This document shows, piece after piece, positions 30,912 to 40,464 of a DNA stretch of 64,000 nucleotides. A program made the translations under genes and the position numbers. This DNA comes from Locusta migratoria (taxonomy: Eukaryota; Arthropoda; Insecta; Orthoptera; Acrididae): assembly GCA_026315105.1 (NCBI GenBank), contig CM048745.1, positions 155,489,323-155,553,322 of the forward strand, written 5' to 3'. The stretch's first letter is position 1. Every line of letters starts with the position of its first letter. A model generated the notes under the pieces. It was not told where the DNA came from, made no database searches, and saw only the letters and a program-made list of their open reading frames with translations.

Positions 30912-31825
30912 CTGTAATATCTACATAGATACTCTGCAAATCCCATCTAAGTGCCTGGCAGAGGGTTCATTAACCACTTTCATAACTTTTCTCTTACGTT
31001 CCATTCTCGGCGGGAAGAAAGAACACCTAAATCGTTTCGTTTTCGATCTGATTTATTTTATTGGGATGGTCATATCTCCCTAAGTAGGTGGGTGCTAGCA
31101 AAATATTTTCACATTCAGAAGTAAAAGTCGATGATTGAAACTTCACAAACAGATCACGCCGCAATGAATAACGTCTTTCTTTTAATGATTTCCAACCCAA
31201 TTCGTGCAACATTTCCGTGACGCCCCCCCCCCCCCCGTAACGTGATAAAACAAAACGAGCTGCCCTTCTCTGAACCGTCTCAGTGTCTTCCGTCAGTCCC
31301 ACCTGGTGAGGGTCCCACAAGGGGCAACAGTACTCCAGGAGGGGACGCACAAGTGTGATGTAGGCAGTCTCTTTGGTGGAGCTGGTGCATCTTCGAAGCG
31401 TTCTGCCAATGAAACGTAACATTTGGTTCGTCTTCCCCACAATATTTTCTATGTGTTCTCTCCAGTCTAAGTTGTTCGTAATTGTAAATCCTAGGTATTT
31501 GGTAGAATTTACGACCTTAAGGTTTGACTGATTTATCCCGTAATTGAAGTTCAGCGGATTTCTTTTAGTGGTCATGTGTATTACTTCACACTTTTCGTTA
31601 TTTAGTGTCAATTGCCAATTTTCGCACCATGTAGAAATTTTGTCTAAATCACTTTGCAGTTGCTTTTGATCCTCTGTTGACTTCACTAACCGATAAACGA
31701 CAGCATCATCCGCGAACAGTCTAAGGGAGCTATTCAGATTGTGTCGAAAATCGTTGATAAACACAAGGAAGAGTAGGGGACCTATAACGCTTCCCTGTGG
31801 AACGCCAGATATCACTTCTGTTTTA
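30912..31825 (-). pseudogene. LINE RT C-terminal half (CR1/Jockey-like)
   Basis: Minus-strand frame 31815-31027 (262 codons) encodes the second half of a reverse transcriptase: SGVPQGSVIGPLLF, the catalytic LFADDAVVYR, then KYLGFTITNN, the thumb region (ETAYITLVRPLLEYCCPLWDPHQ) and VQRRAARFVLSRY. The frame stays open to the end, and the 3' UTR continues to about 30912 with TGCCTGGCAGAGGGTTC (plus view). The 5' half of RT and any endonuclease are missing. FADD is intact here, but without the rest it cannot act. A related copy with an altered catalytic box is at 44806. Confidence 0.85.
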
Positions 31826-31849
31826 CTCGATGACTTATTACGTGTTCTG

Positions 31850-32106
31850 CTCTTCGCTCTAAAGACTGGTTTGACACTGCTCTCTGCACTACTTTACCTT
31901 GTACAAGCCTCCTCATCTGCCAATAACAACAGCAACCAATATATGGACCTGTTTGCTGTACTCGTCTAGTGATCTCCTTCAATGATTTTTACCCCTCGAG
32001 TTATTTGCGTGATCTACCCATTTAATATTCAACATTCGTCCGTAGCACCAAATTTCAAAAGCTTCAATCCGCTTCTTGTTTGAACTGCTTATCATCCACG
32101 TGACAC
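31850..32106 (-). pseudogene. RTE-like LINE tail fragment
   Basis: Plus-view motifs GACTGGTTTGACACTGCTCTC, TTGCGTGATCTACCCATTTA, GTAGCACCAAATTTCAAAAGC and CTGCTTATCATCCACGTG match the 3' third of the RTE family. About 300 bp of the family consensus is missing in the middle. It directly abuts the previous LINE. Confidence 0.78.
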
Positions 32107-32810
32107 CTCCCGCATAAGCGTAGCCAGAATTTTATTTCGGGAGGGGTTTTCAACATGTGGACATCGTAAAAAAACTAACATGGTGTTTACTATTAAAAGA
32201 AATTAAAACAGACATCCATGGCTGTCGAATTGTTTCGAACGATTAGGTTTACTCCTGTGTCATTCATGGTTCTTCAAACAATCGTAAACTTCCATGAAGG
32301 CAGTAACCGCCTTACCTCACAGTAGGACAAATCTTAACATTTATAGCTATTATTAGCGGAATAATGAACAGTTTCTAAAATTTTTGTCCCGTCTGTCTCG
32401 TTTTAGTTTCACTGCTTACCCTGTATCTCCCAGGTCGATCTACAGAACATATACCAGTTCAGTCATAAAAGTCCACCTGGAACAAAATAAACTTCTCGGT
32501 GTAAACCAACATTAATGCGATACTATTCTCAAAATCCAAGTGCATATCAATTGCATAATTCGACTCTTACTGTTCGTTATCGCCGAAACAGACTGCCGTT
32601 GTTATAGTTGTTTGAATTTCTCTTTTTCCTTGTGGCACCTACTTATTCGCAGCTTGTCTATATAATTCGCATGTTTTCTAATTCTTGCGGCTACTGCGAA
32701 CCTGCTTACAACAAATCAAGTGCTTTCTTTGCTGCTACCCTCAAACTAACTTGAAACAAGGAGATAGTATTTTTTTATGTAATGAGGAATGAACATCATG
32801 CCACAAGAGT
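32107..32810. other. Unassigned AT-rich spacer
   Basis: Nothing recognised. Confidence 0.35.
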
Positions 32811-32813
32811 GAA

Positions 32814-33185
32814 TCTTCCTGGCAGATTAAAATTGTGTGCCGGAACCGGGACTCGAACCTGGGACCTTTGCCTTTCGCGGGGAAGCGCACTATCGACTGT
32901 GCTATCCCGACACGACTCACGATGCCGCCTCACAACTTTACTTCCGCCAGTACCTCGCCTCCTACTTTCCAAACTTCACAGCTCTCCTGTGTAGGAGGCG
33001 AGGTACTGGCGGAAGTAAAGTTGTGGGGCGGCATCGTGAGTCGTGTCGGGATAGCACAGTCGGTAGTGCATTTGCCCGCGAAAGGCAAAGGTCCTAGGTT
33101 CGAGTCCCGGTTCCAGCACACAATTTTAATCTGCCAGGAAGTATCATATCAGCGCACACTCCGCTGCAGAGTGAAAGTTTCATTA
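32814..33185. repeat. Palindromic element with two outward tRNA-like modules (second family)
   Basis: Right half (plus): GGATAGCACAGTCGGTAGTG (A box region), GCGAAAGGCAAAGG, TAGGTTCGAGTCCCGGTTCC (B box region), then TTTTAATCTGCCAGGAAG and CACTCCGCTGCAGAGTG. The left half is its inverse (CTTCCTGGCAGATTAAAA, GGACTCGAACCTGGGACC, GTGCTATCCCGAC). The centre pairs through GAGGCGAGGTACTGGCGG. The arms are about 155 bp each with a 25 bp spacer. A half-truncated copy is at 61690. Confidence 0.85.
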
Positions 33186-33525
33186 TGCCACAAAAGCCAT
33201 TAATCGCATACTCTTGGCACATTCATTGTGAAATCTGCTTGTTAGAGAACACTGGTGTTTGATATCAAGAAGGAGCAGTTGAACAAACAGGAAAACACTG
33301 AGTTTGAAGAAAGCAGTTAGCCTTTAGACCCGTGAGAATTATCAAAAGATAAGATAATATTAAAATAATAAAAGCGGATGATCACATTGCGCACATTAGC
33401 CTTTCTTCGTAGTTTAAAAAAATCCGTAATTTGGCATAAAGATTGCATCCCTCGTTGCCTAGATTTGTCAAAATTACGGGAGAGATTTGAACCCATAAAA
33501 CCTCTGGCTACGCCTATGACCTACC
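33186..33525. other. Unassigned spacer
   Basis: Nothing recognised. Confidence 0.35.
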
Positions 33526-33529
33526 GTAC

Positions 33530-34020
33530 AAGCCTACATTCAAAACAAATGCCTTCATAAAAATTTTGTAACATATTTGTTGATGACAAATTGTGCCTTT
33601 TCAATAATGCCTTTCTTCCCTCTGCGATTCTGCTCTTCGTATTTTCTGTATTCCGCACGTTATTAAAATGTTTAAATGTTTGTAAATCTATCGGACCAAA
33701 CTGCGTGGTCATCAGTTCGTAGCTTACAAACTACTTAAACAACGGTAAACTAACCTAAGAACAACACACACACCCATAGCCCCGGGAAGACTCGAACGTC
33801 CGACGACGAGCAACCGCGCGCTCCGCAGCGAGGCGACTTAGACCGCTCGGCTACTCCACAGCGGTCCGCACATTATAATTTATTTTACAGCCCAAGTAAC
33901 GAAACTCATCTATCACTTTATTGTCTCCTTTCGTAACAGCCTCAGAAGCTCCTGATTTGACTATATACCATTACCTTTGTTTTGCTTATGTTAATGTTCA
34001 TCTTATACCGCACAACAATT
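33530..34020 (-). pseudogene. RTE-like LINE fragment, split by SINE B
   Basis: Minus-strand blocks 33530-33665 and 33866-34020 match the RTE copies (plus view: AAACAAATGCCTTCATAAA, ATAATGCCTTTCTTCCCTCTG, then CCAAGTAACGAAACTCATC and GTTAATGTTCATCTTATACC). A family B SINE sits between them. Many substitutions; fragment of the region after the RT active site. Confidence 0.82.
33666..33865 (-). mobile_element. SINE family B, with 13 bp TSD
   Basis: Near full-length family B copy in the RTE fragment. CCGCAC(G/A)TTAT(T/A)A repeats lie at 33653-33665 and 33866-33878. Confidence 0.92.
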
Positions 34021-34356
34021 CCTAATAATGGACTTATCTGCCTCCATGGGCGAACTGTTGATTAGTGGTGGATAGGTCAGCTCTTGCAGAGATCGTATTC
34101 CCGACAAATCGTGTGAAACGTGTCAGCAGAGCATGAAACATAAATATAAAAATATTAATAAGACTACATGCTGACCATTTACAGGTTTTTTTGTTCAAAA
34201 ATTCCTGTATATTGTACAAGGAATTTACAGTTTAAAAACATTCCTTCTGCGTTCGCACTCGATTCTGTCATACGCTGGTTCGTCTCGAGAATGGAGAACT
34301 ATTAGAGGCTTGTTTTACATTTTAATGAGACATAGTACTATGCAGTATGCGTGCGG

Positions 34357-34360
<4 letters not shown>

Positions 34361-34396
<36 letters not shown>

Positions 34397-34411
34397 GAGA
34401 GAGAGACAGAG
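34361..34411. repeat. (GA)n microsatellite
   Basis: GA dinucleotides interrupted twice by ACA. Confidence 0.95.
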
Positions 34412-34724
34412 TTGTTATTCATACTGAACAGCCTCCATTGTCCGCTAATGGCCTGTGTGTTATCTCTCTCGCGGTGTGCAGTTTGCTTGTCCTTTGGCAT
34501 GTTCGTGTTTGCAGAAGTCCTAAGTCGATACACATCAACCCTGTGCTACCACACAATATTTACCCCTCATGAATCAGCAATCCGTAGAGTTCTTGTGAAA
34601 TTCGTTAAGCGTTGCTTGTTTTGGAGTAAACACCACGGGTTTTCCCGTTAGTTAATCTTTGGATGTCCATCCCAGTCGGTTGGTTGAGGGCCCCTTCTTA
34701 GAAGATTCTTTGTTCACTAAATTC

Positions 34725-34989
34725 TACACTGTGTCCCAGGAGGAATCGTTCATGTTCAGTGATGCGACATGAACGGTCATTCGTCGGAAAATGTCTACTA
34801 AAGACAGATGCTTCAGCTCTAAAATGCATACCTCAAGAGCTATGAACTCTTGATATCGATGGTGTGATGCATCTCTTCTATTGAATTAGGCCTCATTGCT
34901 TAAAAATGTATTTATAGCCCACGTTTACTACGTTTATGGTTTGTATGAACGTTTCTGTCATATCCATTCCTCCCGAAACACTTTGTATA
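34725..34989. mobile_element. MITE with TGTxxCxGGAGGAAT terminal repeats
   Basis: The left end ACACTGTGTCCCAGGAGGAAT and the complement of the right end (ACAAAGTGTTTCGGGAGGAAT) are inverted repeats about 265 bp apart. The interior includes CTAAAATGCATACCTCAAGAG. I recognise it as a widespread insect mariner-type MITE (recall, not search). No coding sequence. Confidence 0.75.
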
Positions 34990-35099
34990 TTAAGCGTAAT
35001 CCTAGTCAAAAAGGTCATGTAACTCTTTTATGTTCGATGAGAGATATATGATCTGTACTAAAGCAGTGACACCTAAATCATGTATCTCTTTACTATTAT

Positions 35100-35460
35100 C
35101 TAGCGAAAAAGGTTTCGAAATTTGAGAAATATACTACGGAGCACGAAGAGAGAGAGTGGGTTATTATTGGTAAATGCATCTTGTTTTTTCTTCCCACTTC
35201 CGTATTTTAAATCTTCTTTCCTGTGGGCATCGTAAATTATTTTACTGCCAAAATAGCAAAACGCATCAACTTCTCCTATTGTCTCGTTTCCATCTAATTC
35301 TTCCAGCATTACCTAATTTAATTCGACAACATTACGTTATCATTTTTCGTTTTGTTAATGTTCATCTTATACCCTCTTTGCAAAACACTGTCCATTCCGT
35401 TCAATTGCTCTTCCTATTCTGTTTCTGACAGAGTAACAATGCCATCTGAAAACGGCAAAC
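35100..35460 (-). pseudogene. RTE-like LINE fragment (diverged subfamily)
   Basis: Plus-view motifs ATTTTACTGCCAAAATAGC, CATCTAATTCTTCCAGC, TTTGTTAATGTTCATCTTATACC and CTGTCCATTCCGTTCAATTGC match the RTE family downstream of the RT active site. The minus-strand peptide includes EVDAFCYFGSKI, the counterpart of EVDEFCYLGSKI in the better copies. Confidence 0.78.
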
Positions 35461-35662
35461 ACAAAAAAATAAACATCAATTATTTTTCATCATTTTAAAT
35501 ATAAAAGTAATTACACAAAATTCTTTTTCGTGCTAAAGTTTAGTTGGGTGTCAATGTTCATACATGAAGTGGCAGGGGTGGGGGATGGGTATTCCCAGAT
35601 AATATTTGGTGGAAGTCAGGAGTAATGATCTCATATATGTTTTGAACTATTACTCTACGGAG

Positions 35663-35828
35663 CGGCCGAACGCATTGAGGTGCTACGCTCCGATGCACGA
35701 GGCCGTTCCCCGACGGGAGTTCGAATCCCCCTCGAGCATGGATGTTTGTGCTGTCTTTAGTATAAGGTAGTTTGTAAGTTTAAGGACATGACCCCGCAGT
35801 GAAGTTCCATAAGTTTAACAAACATTTT
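35663..35828 (+). mobile_element. SINE, family A variant, diverged
   Basis: Head GAGCGGCCGAACGCATTGAG, B box AGTTCGAATCCCC, then GAGCATGGATGTTTGTG and the tail TAACAAACATTTT. Parts are deleted; the target duplication is unclear. Confidence 0.8.
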
Positions 35829-37439
35829 ATTAGCCTACGCACAATGCCATACGCTGATGAAACAAATATTTTTGGAGTAAAATACAGTCTTACCAGTTAT
35901 CTCTCCTTCGAAGATTATACTTATTAGCAAATGATAGGTTTAAATTCCTTTTACACAATTATCAGAAAATACAAAAATGTTATCTATGAAGAGCGCGTCA
36001 TTGTCTAATGCAGTTTCAAAACCAAGTATAGTTCACAATGACATGCTATTCACAGACGCAATTTTTTCGTCTGATGATATACGTATGGCCTTAAAGAGGT
36101 CATAAGTTCATAAAGATACCATAATATCCAGACAGATTTTTAAATTACTGATATAACTGCGTTCGCAAAGTCTCAGTAATTATGTAACCGTTCCATGTGT
36201 TTCTTCCCTTACAAAAATATAAATAAATAAAAAGACGATACGACGGAGCTGCGAAGGGAATAAAACGAACTTCCTCTAGAGGAAAGGAATTTCATCATCG
36301 ATACGGGATTTATCCTCATGTCAAACAAAAAGTTAATCTGTAGGCATTTCGAGATAAAAGGGTAATATTCTGAAGCACGCTCTTTTGATCTGATTTTTAA
36401 TATCATAATTCTGGCACCGTTTCGTCCCTCAGATCTTCCGATATTACTCTGAAACCAATTTTCGCATCAGACAGATACGGTACAGAAGAATGTGTCAGTT
36501 TTTCACCGAGCTCCAGCGACGTCGTAAAAGCTACGCTAAGGCACTTTGAAGGCCCTCGGGGAGATGACCGTGCATTCCAAAGACTCCAGATACAGCGCTG
36601 GTCATACAAAAAACACTTAAAACGACCGCAGATATCACAGACAAACACGTTGTACAAAGATCACATGAGTAAAAATTCAGCACATGTGAAGTGAGAAAAT
36701 TGATGAAATGAGTGTTCAGAGTTGATGTCATCGATGGCTATAACCGCCGCTACATGCCTCGGCATTGAATCAAAGAGGCTCTAAATGTTTTGTTGGAGTA
36801 TAACAGTCGATCTAACGAACAATCTCCTCCTTCAAGAGCGGCTAACAACACTGGCTACGCTCTACCTGAGGAAGATTTCGCATTGAGGTAGCTTCACACA
36901 GTCTCTGCTGTTAAGGAGAGGACAATGACGTTGTATGTTGAGAATTGAGACTTGCTTCCTCCACAAACCCCCTCCCCCACCCCTTCAGAAATCCTTCATT
37001 AGTGGAAACATTGTCATAGTTTGAGTACTGCTTCGGAATAAAACTATGAGGTCTTTATAGAGTCTGATCAATAGCTCAGAAAATTTAGATAATTCCATTT
37101 AACACATTCCACACTGCTATGTATGTACCTCGACTGTGCAGGTGAACTGGCGATTTTTATGTAACGTTAATGAACAACTGTACAGTAACTAGGAGCCAGA
37201 AAGACAAATTTCTAGCATCATTTGAAACCCCATCCTTTGTAGATTAGGAAAAATGTAAGCTTATATGTATGCTTGCATCGGTAGAGGTGTACCAGCAATC
37301 CAAAAAACTTGAGAAACCTTCACATGAAAAAACTTTTACATTTCATAACATAATTTCTGGTGTTTATAATAAAAAGAATTTGGTTCACAATTATATAGGT
37401 TTCTTTATCAATATTTTATGATATAAAAGATTACATATA
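35829..37439. other. Unassigned AT-rich region
   Basis: No gene, transposase motif or repeat was recognised. Short frames on both strands near 36403-36730 overlap each other and carry no family signature. Confidence 0.35.
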
Positions 37440-38490
37440 TGTTATACATAATTCACTTGCAGGTGGTAATCCTAAAAGCAGTGTGGTACTCAGTCCTACG
37501 TTGCAGTTTTTGCACCACCATCTGTTTTCCTTTCTTACCCACTTACCGTGCGCCGCGGTTGCACAGTGGTAGAATGCCAGTCTATAAATCCAAAGGTCGC
37601 AGGTTCGATCCCCGTCAGGTCCTAGGATTTTTATCTGTCACTTTCCACTTCTTTCCCCTCTGGCAGTATTGCACATGTGAAAAATACCGAGTAGCAGCTT
37701 GGTTCGGAACCCACGTTAAACTGTAGGTCCCCCTATAACTGGTTGGGTAAGTCAGTTCGAAGGTAGGAAGGCAAAAGCATACCACCTCCAAACAGGACCA
37801 TGCCTAGTAAAGCACTGTGGTGTTCAAACCAATCTTCGGATTGTTGACTGCTTTACCTTTTACCCGCTTACCAGTCTTTCTTCCCGTTGTTGCCGTGGAG
37901 TATTTACTTTGTTGACTGTGTGACGTACATTTTCTGGAAAGATACGGCCAAAATTTCTGTCCAGGCTAGTGCTTGGTGTTGACTCTACAGATCTTTAGCC
38001 TCCACCTATTTCTACCAACGTCAATGTTTTTCATGAAGTTCACAAGAGAGATTTCCTGTTTACCGATGTCTTTGTACAAAATAAAACTGTTCACGACAGA
38101 CATTAGGAAAACATGAAAGAACAGTTTCTTCCGCCCCTTCATTGTTTTTCGTGCGAATGGGTAGTAACTGCAAAGCTGAGCCACACGATCTACACCATTC
38201 TTGTTCTTATTGTAGTCAATTACAACGTCTGGTTTCATTACTGTTGTAATCCCATCTTTTGAACGTACGGGGACGTCTTTTGTTGTAGCCTGATGTTTTT
38301 TAGAAAGGCAGTATACATCACGCTTATTTTTCCACTTCAGCGCAAGAATGGGCCCATTCCTCGAAAATATTTCATTTTGCTTCAGTTTCTTTGTTTTGAA
38401 GCTTGTGGGTACGCCTTTTCTTTTTTTCGCAACAGTGCCGACGGCTAATGTATTTTATACAACTGATACACAGAACACATCGACTGCTGC
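37440..38490 (-). pseudogene. piggyBac-like transposase C-terminal relic, split by SINE C
   Basis: Minus-strand 38480-37966 reads GTVAKKRKGVPTSF, then LALKWKNKRDVYCLSKKH, then MKPDVVIDYNKNKNGVDRVA and YPFARKTMKGRKKLFFHVFLM, the conserved block around the last catalytic Asp of the DDE_Tnp_1_7 (piggyBac) domain. After this the protein continues into a region (about 37873-37960) just before a SINE C. Beyond the SINE, 37440-37547 may hold the cysteine-rich C-terminus (WWCKNC). The N-terminal two thirds are absent and frames change, so it is dead. No TTAA-flanked ends were found. Confidence 0.85.
37548..37859 (+). mobile_element. SINE family C, with 13 bp TSD
   Basis: Near-complete: head GTGCGCCGCGGTTGCACAGTG, B box GGTTCGATCCCCGTC, body and the tail GTTGACTGCTTTACC. 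TTACCC(A/G)CTTACC repeats flank it at 37535-37547 and 37860-37872. Confidence 0.93.
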
Positions 38491-38669
38491 TTCATCTAGT
38501 GAACAAAATATTAACTACAGCAGTCATCTTGCAGCCATGTGGTGCGGTGAAAAACTCCTTTCAGCGACGGTAAAAGCGGCGCCCGTACGGGATACGGGCG
38601 CCGTCCACACGGTCGAACCTTGCGCACCCGTATGGCGTACGGGAATAGTGTTGAATGTGTTAAATTGTT

Positions 38670-39055
38670 CAAATGTTTGTAAATCTATCGGGCCAAACTG
38701 CTTGATCAGCAGTCCGTAGCTTACAAACTACTTCAACCTAGGTAAACTAACCTAAGAACAGCCGGCCGCGGTGGCCGAGGGGACTGAGGCGCTTCAATCA
38801 CGGTCTGCACGGCCACTACGGTCGGAGTTTCGAATCCCCCTTCGGGCATGGATATTTGTGCCGTCTTTAGGATAAGCTAGTTAATAAGTAGTTTGTAAGT
38901 TTAGGGACTGATAACCCCGTAGTTAAGTCCGGTAAGCTTAACAAACATTTGAACATTTGAACCTAAGGACAACACACACACCCATGCCCCAGGGAGGACT
39001 CCAACCTCTGACGGCGAGCAACCGCGCGCTGCGCCGCGAGGCGCCTTAGACCAAT
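38670..39055 (-). mobile_element. SINE family B, split by a family A SINE
   Basis: The two halves (38670-38760 and 38972-39055) give a family B copy lacking only its 5' tip. TTAAATTGTT repeats at 38660-38669 and 39056-39065 are its own target duplication. Confidence 0.9.
38761..38959 (+). mobile_element. SINE family A inside SINE B, 12 bp TSD
   Basis: Full-length copy. AACCTAAG(A/G)ACA repeats at 38749-38760 and 38960-38971 flank it. The nesting shows that family A was active after this family B copy inserted. Confidence 0.95.
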
Positions 39056-39114
39056 TTAAATTGTTAAGAATAAAAAAATAACAATAAATAAATAAAAAAA
39101 AACCTCAAGCTCAT

Positions 39115-39146
39115 AGTATTATATTACACCCCTCAAAACAATTAGA
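39115..39146 (+). repeat. Solo Tc1-type terminal repeat
   Basis: CCCCTCAAAACAATTAGAGG and ATCAGGT match the terminal repeat at the right end of the Tc1 elements near 44300-44335 and 55041-55071. No transposon body follows; the next sequence is the 3' end of an RTE copy. Confidence 0.6.
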
Positions 39147-39154
39147 GGATCAGG

Positions 39155-40415
39155 TGACATGTGTTGTGATCTTCAGTCCGGAGACTGGTTTGATGCAGCT
39201 CTCCACAGTACCCTATCCTGAGCAAGCGTCTTCATCTCCACATAAGAACGGCAAACAACATCTGTCTGAATCTGCTTACTGTATCCATCTCTTGGTCTTC
39301 CTCTGCGGTTTATACCCCACACACTTCCCTCCAAGGCTAAATTCACAATTCCTTAATGTCTAAGAATATGCCCTACCAATCTATCCCTTCTTTTAGTCAA
39401 GATATGCCAGAAATTTCTTTTCTCCCCAATTCTGTTCAGTACCTCCTCATTAGTTACGCGATCCACCCACCTAATCTTCAGCATTCTTCTGTAGCACCAT
39501 ATTTCAAAAGCCTCTATTCTCTTCCTGTCCGCACTGTTTAAAATCCATGTCTCACTCGCATACAAGGCAACACCCCATACAAATGCCTTCAGGAAGGACT
39601 TCCTTAGGCTTAAATCAATATTCGATGTTACCAAATTTCTCTTTTTCAAGAATGCTTTTCTGCCCATTGCTATTCTGCATTTTATATCCTCTGTACTGCG
39701 ACCATCATTTGTTATTTTACTGCCCAAGTAACAAAACTCATCTACCTCCTTTATTGCTTCGTTACCCAATCTAATTCCTTCAGCATCACCTGATTTTCTT
39801 ACACTGTACTCCATTACCCTAGTTTTGCTCTTGTTAATCTTCATCTTATATGCTCCTTTCAGCACACTGTCCATTCCGGTTAAATGCTCTTCCAGGTCCT
39901 TTGCTGTCTCTGACAGAATTACTATGTCGACGGCAAAACGCAATGTTTTTAATTCTTCACCCTGAAGTTTAATTCCTTCTCCAAATTTCTCGTTGCTTTC
40001 CTTTATAGCTTGCTCAATGTACAAATTGAATAACATTGGAGAAAGGCTACAACCCTGTCTTACTCTCTTTCCAACCAATGCATCCCTTTCATGCCCTTCA
40101 ACCCTGACAACCGCTGTCTGGTTTTTGTACAAGTTGTAAATAATCTTACGCTCCCTATATTTTACTCCTGCTTGCTTCAGAACTTGAAAGAGTTTATTCC
40201 AATCAACATTGTCAAAACCCTTCTCCAAATCTACAAAAGCTAGAAATGTAGGTTTGCCTTTTCTTAATCTATCTTCTACGATAAGCCGTAAAGTGAGTAT
40301 TGCCTCCCGTGTTCCTACATTTCTCCTGAACACAAACTGATCTTCCCCGAGGTCGGCTTCTACCAGCTTTTCCATCCTTCTGTATATAATTCGCGATAAT
40401 ATTTTACAACCATAT
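39155..40415 (-). mobile_element. RTE-like LINE copy 1, 5'-truncated
   Basis: Covers the 3' UTR (GAGAGCTGCATCAAACCAGTC complement at about 39180-39205) through the middle of RT. It lies directly downstream of copy 2 in the same orientation, with about 50 bp between. Confidence 0.9.
39353..40375 (-). pseudogene. RTE reverse transcriptase, open 340-codon frame with FAVD box
   Basis: An unbroken frame holds RT palm motifs: LTLRLIVEDRLRKG, TFLAFVDLEKGFDNVDW (first Asp region), RVRQGCSLSPMLFNLYIEQA, then LRFAVDIVILSE where RTs have the FADD catalytic box. The GAC to GTC change at 39927-39938 turns the first Asp of the pair into Val, which should abolish polymerisation. The thumb and tail follow (EVDEFCYLGSKITNDGRS, ALYASETW, RRMLKIRWVDRVTNEEVL, GHILRH). 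The frame starts inside the RT domain and ends near GHILRH; the family frame is longer at both ends. Endonuclease missing. Openness without catalysis suggests recent decay. Confidence 0.88.
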
Positions 40416-40464
40416 CAAACATAATCATACACAATATACATATGGTAACGTATTTTATACAGAT

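Noticed and set aside
36403..36731. Two overlapping minus-strand frames with several cysteines
   Set aside because: No zinc-finger spacing and no signal-peptide context that fits a secreted protein; probably chance.
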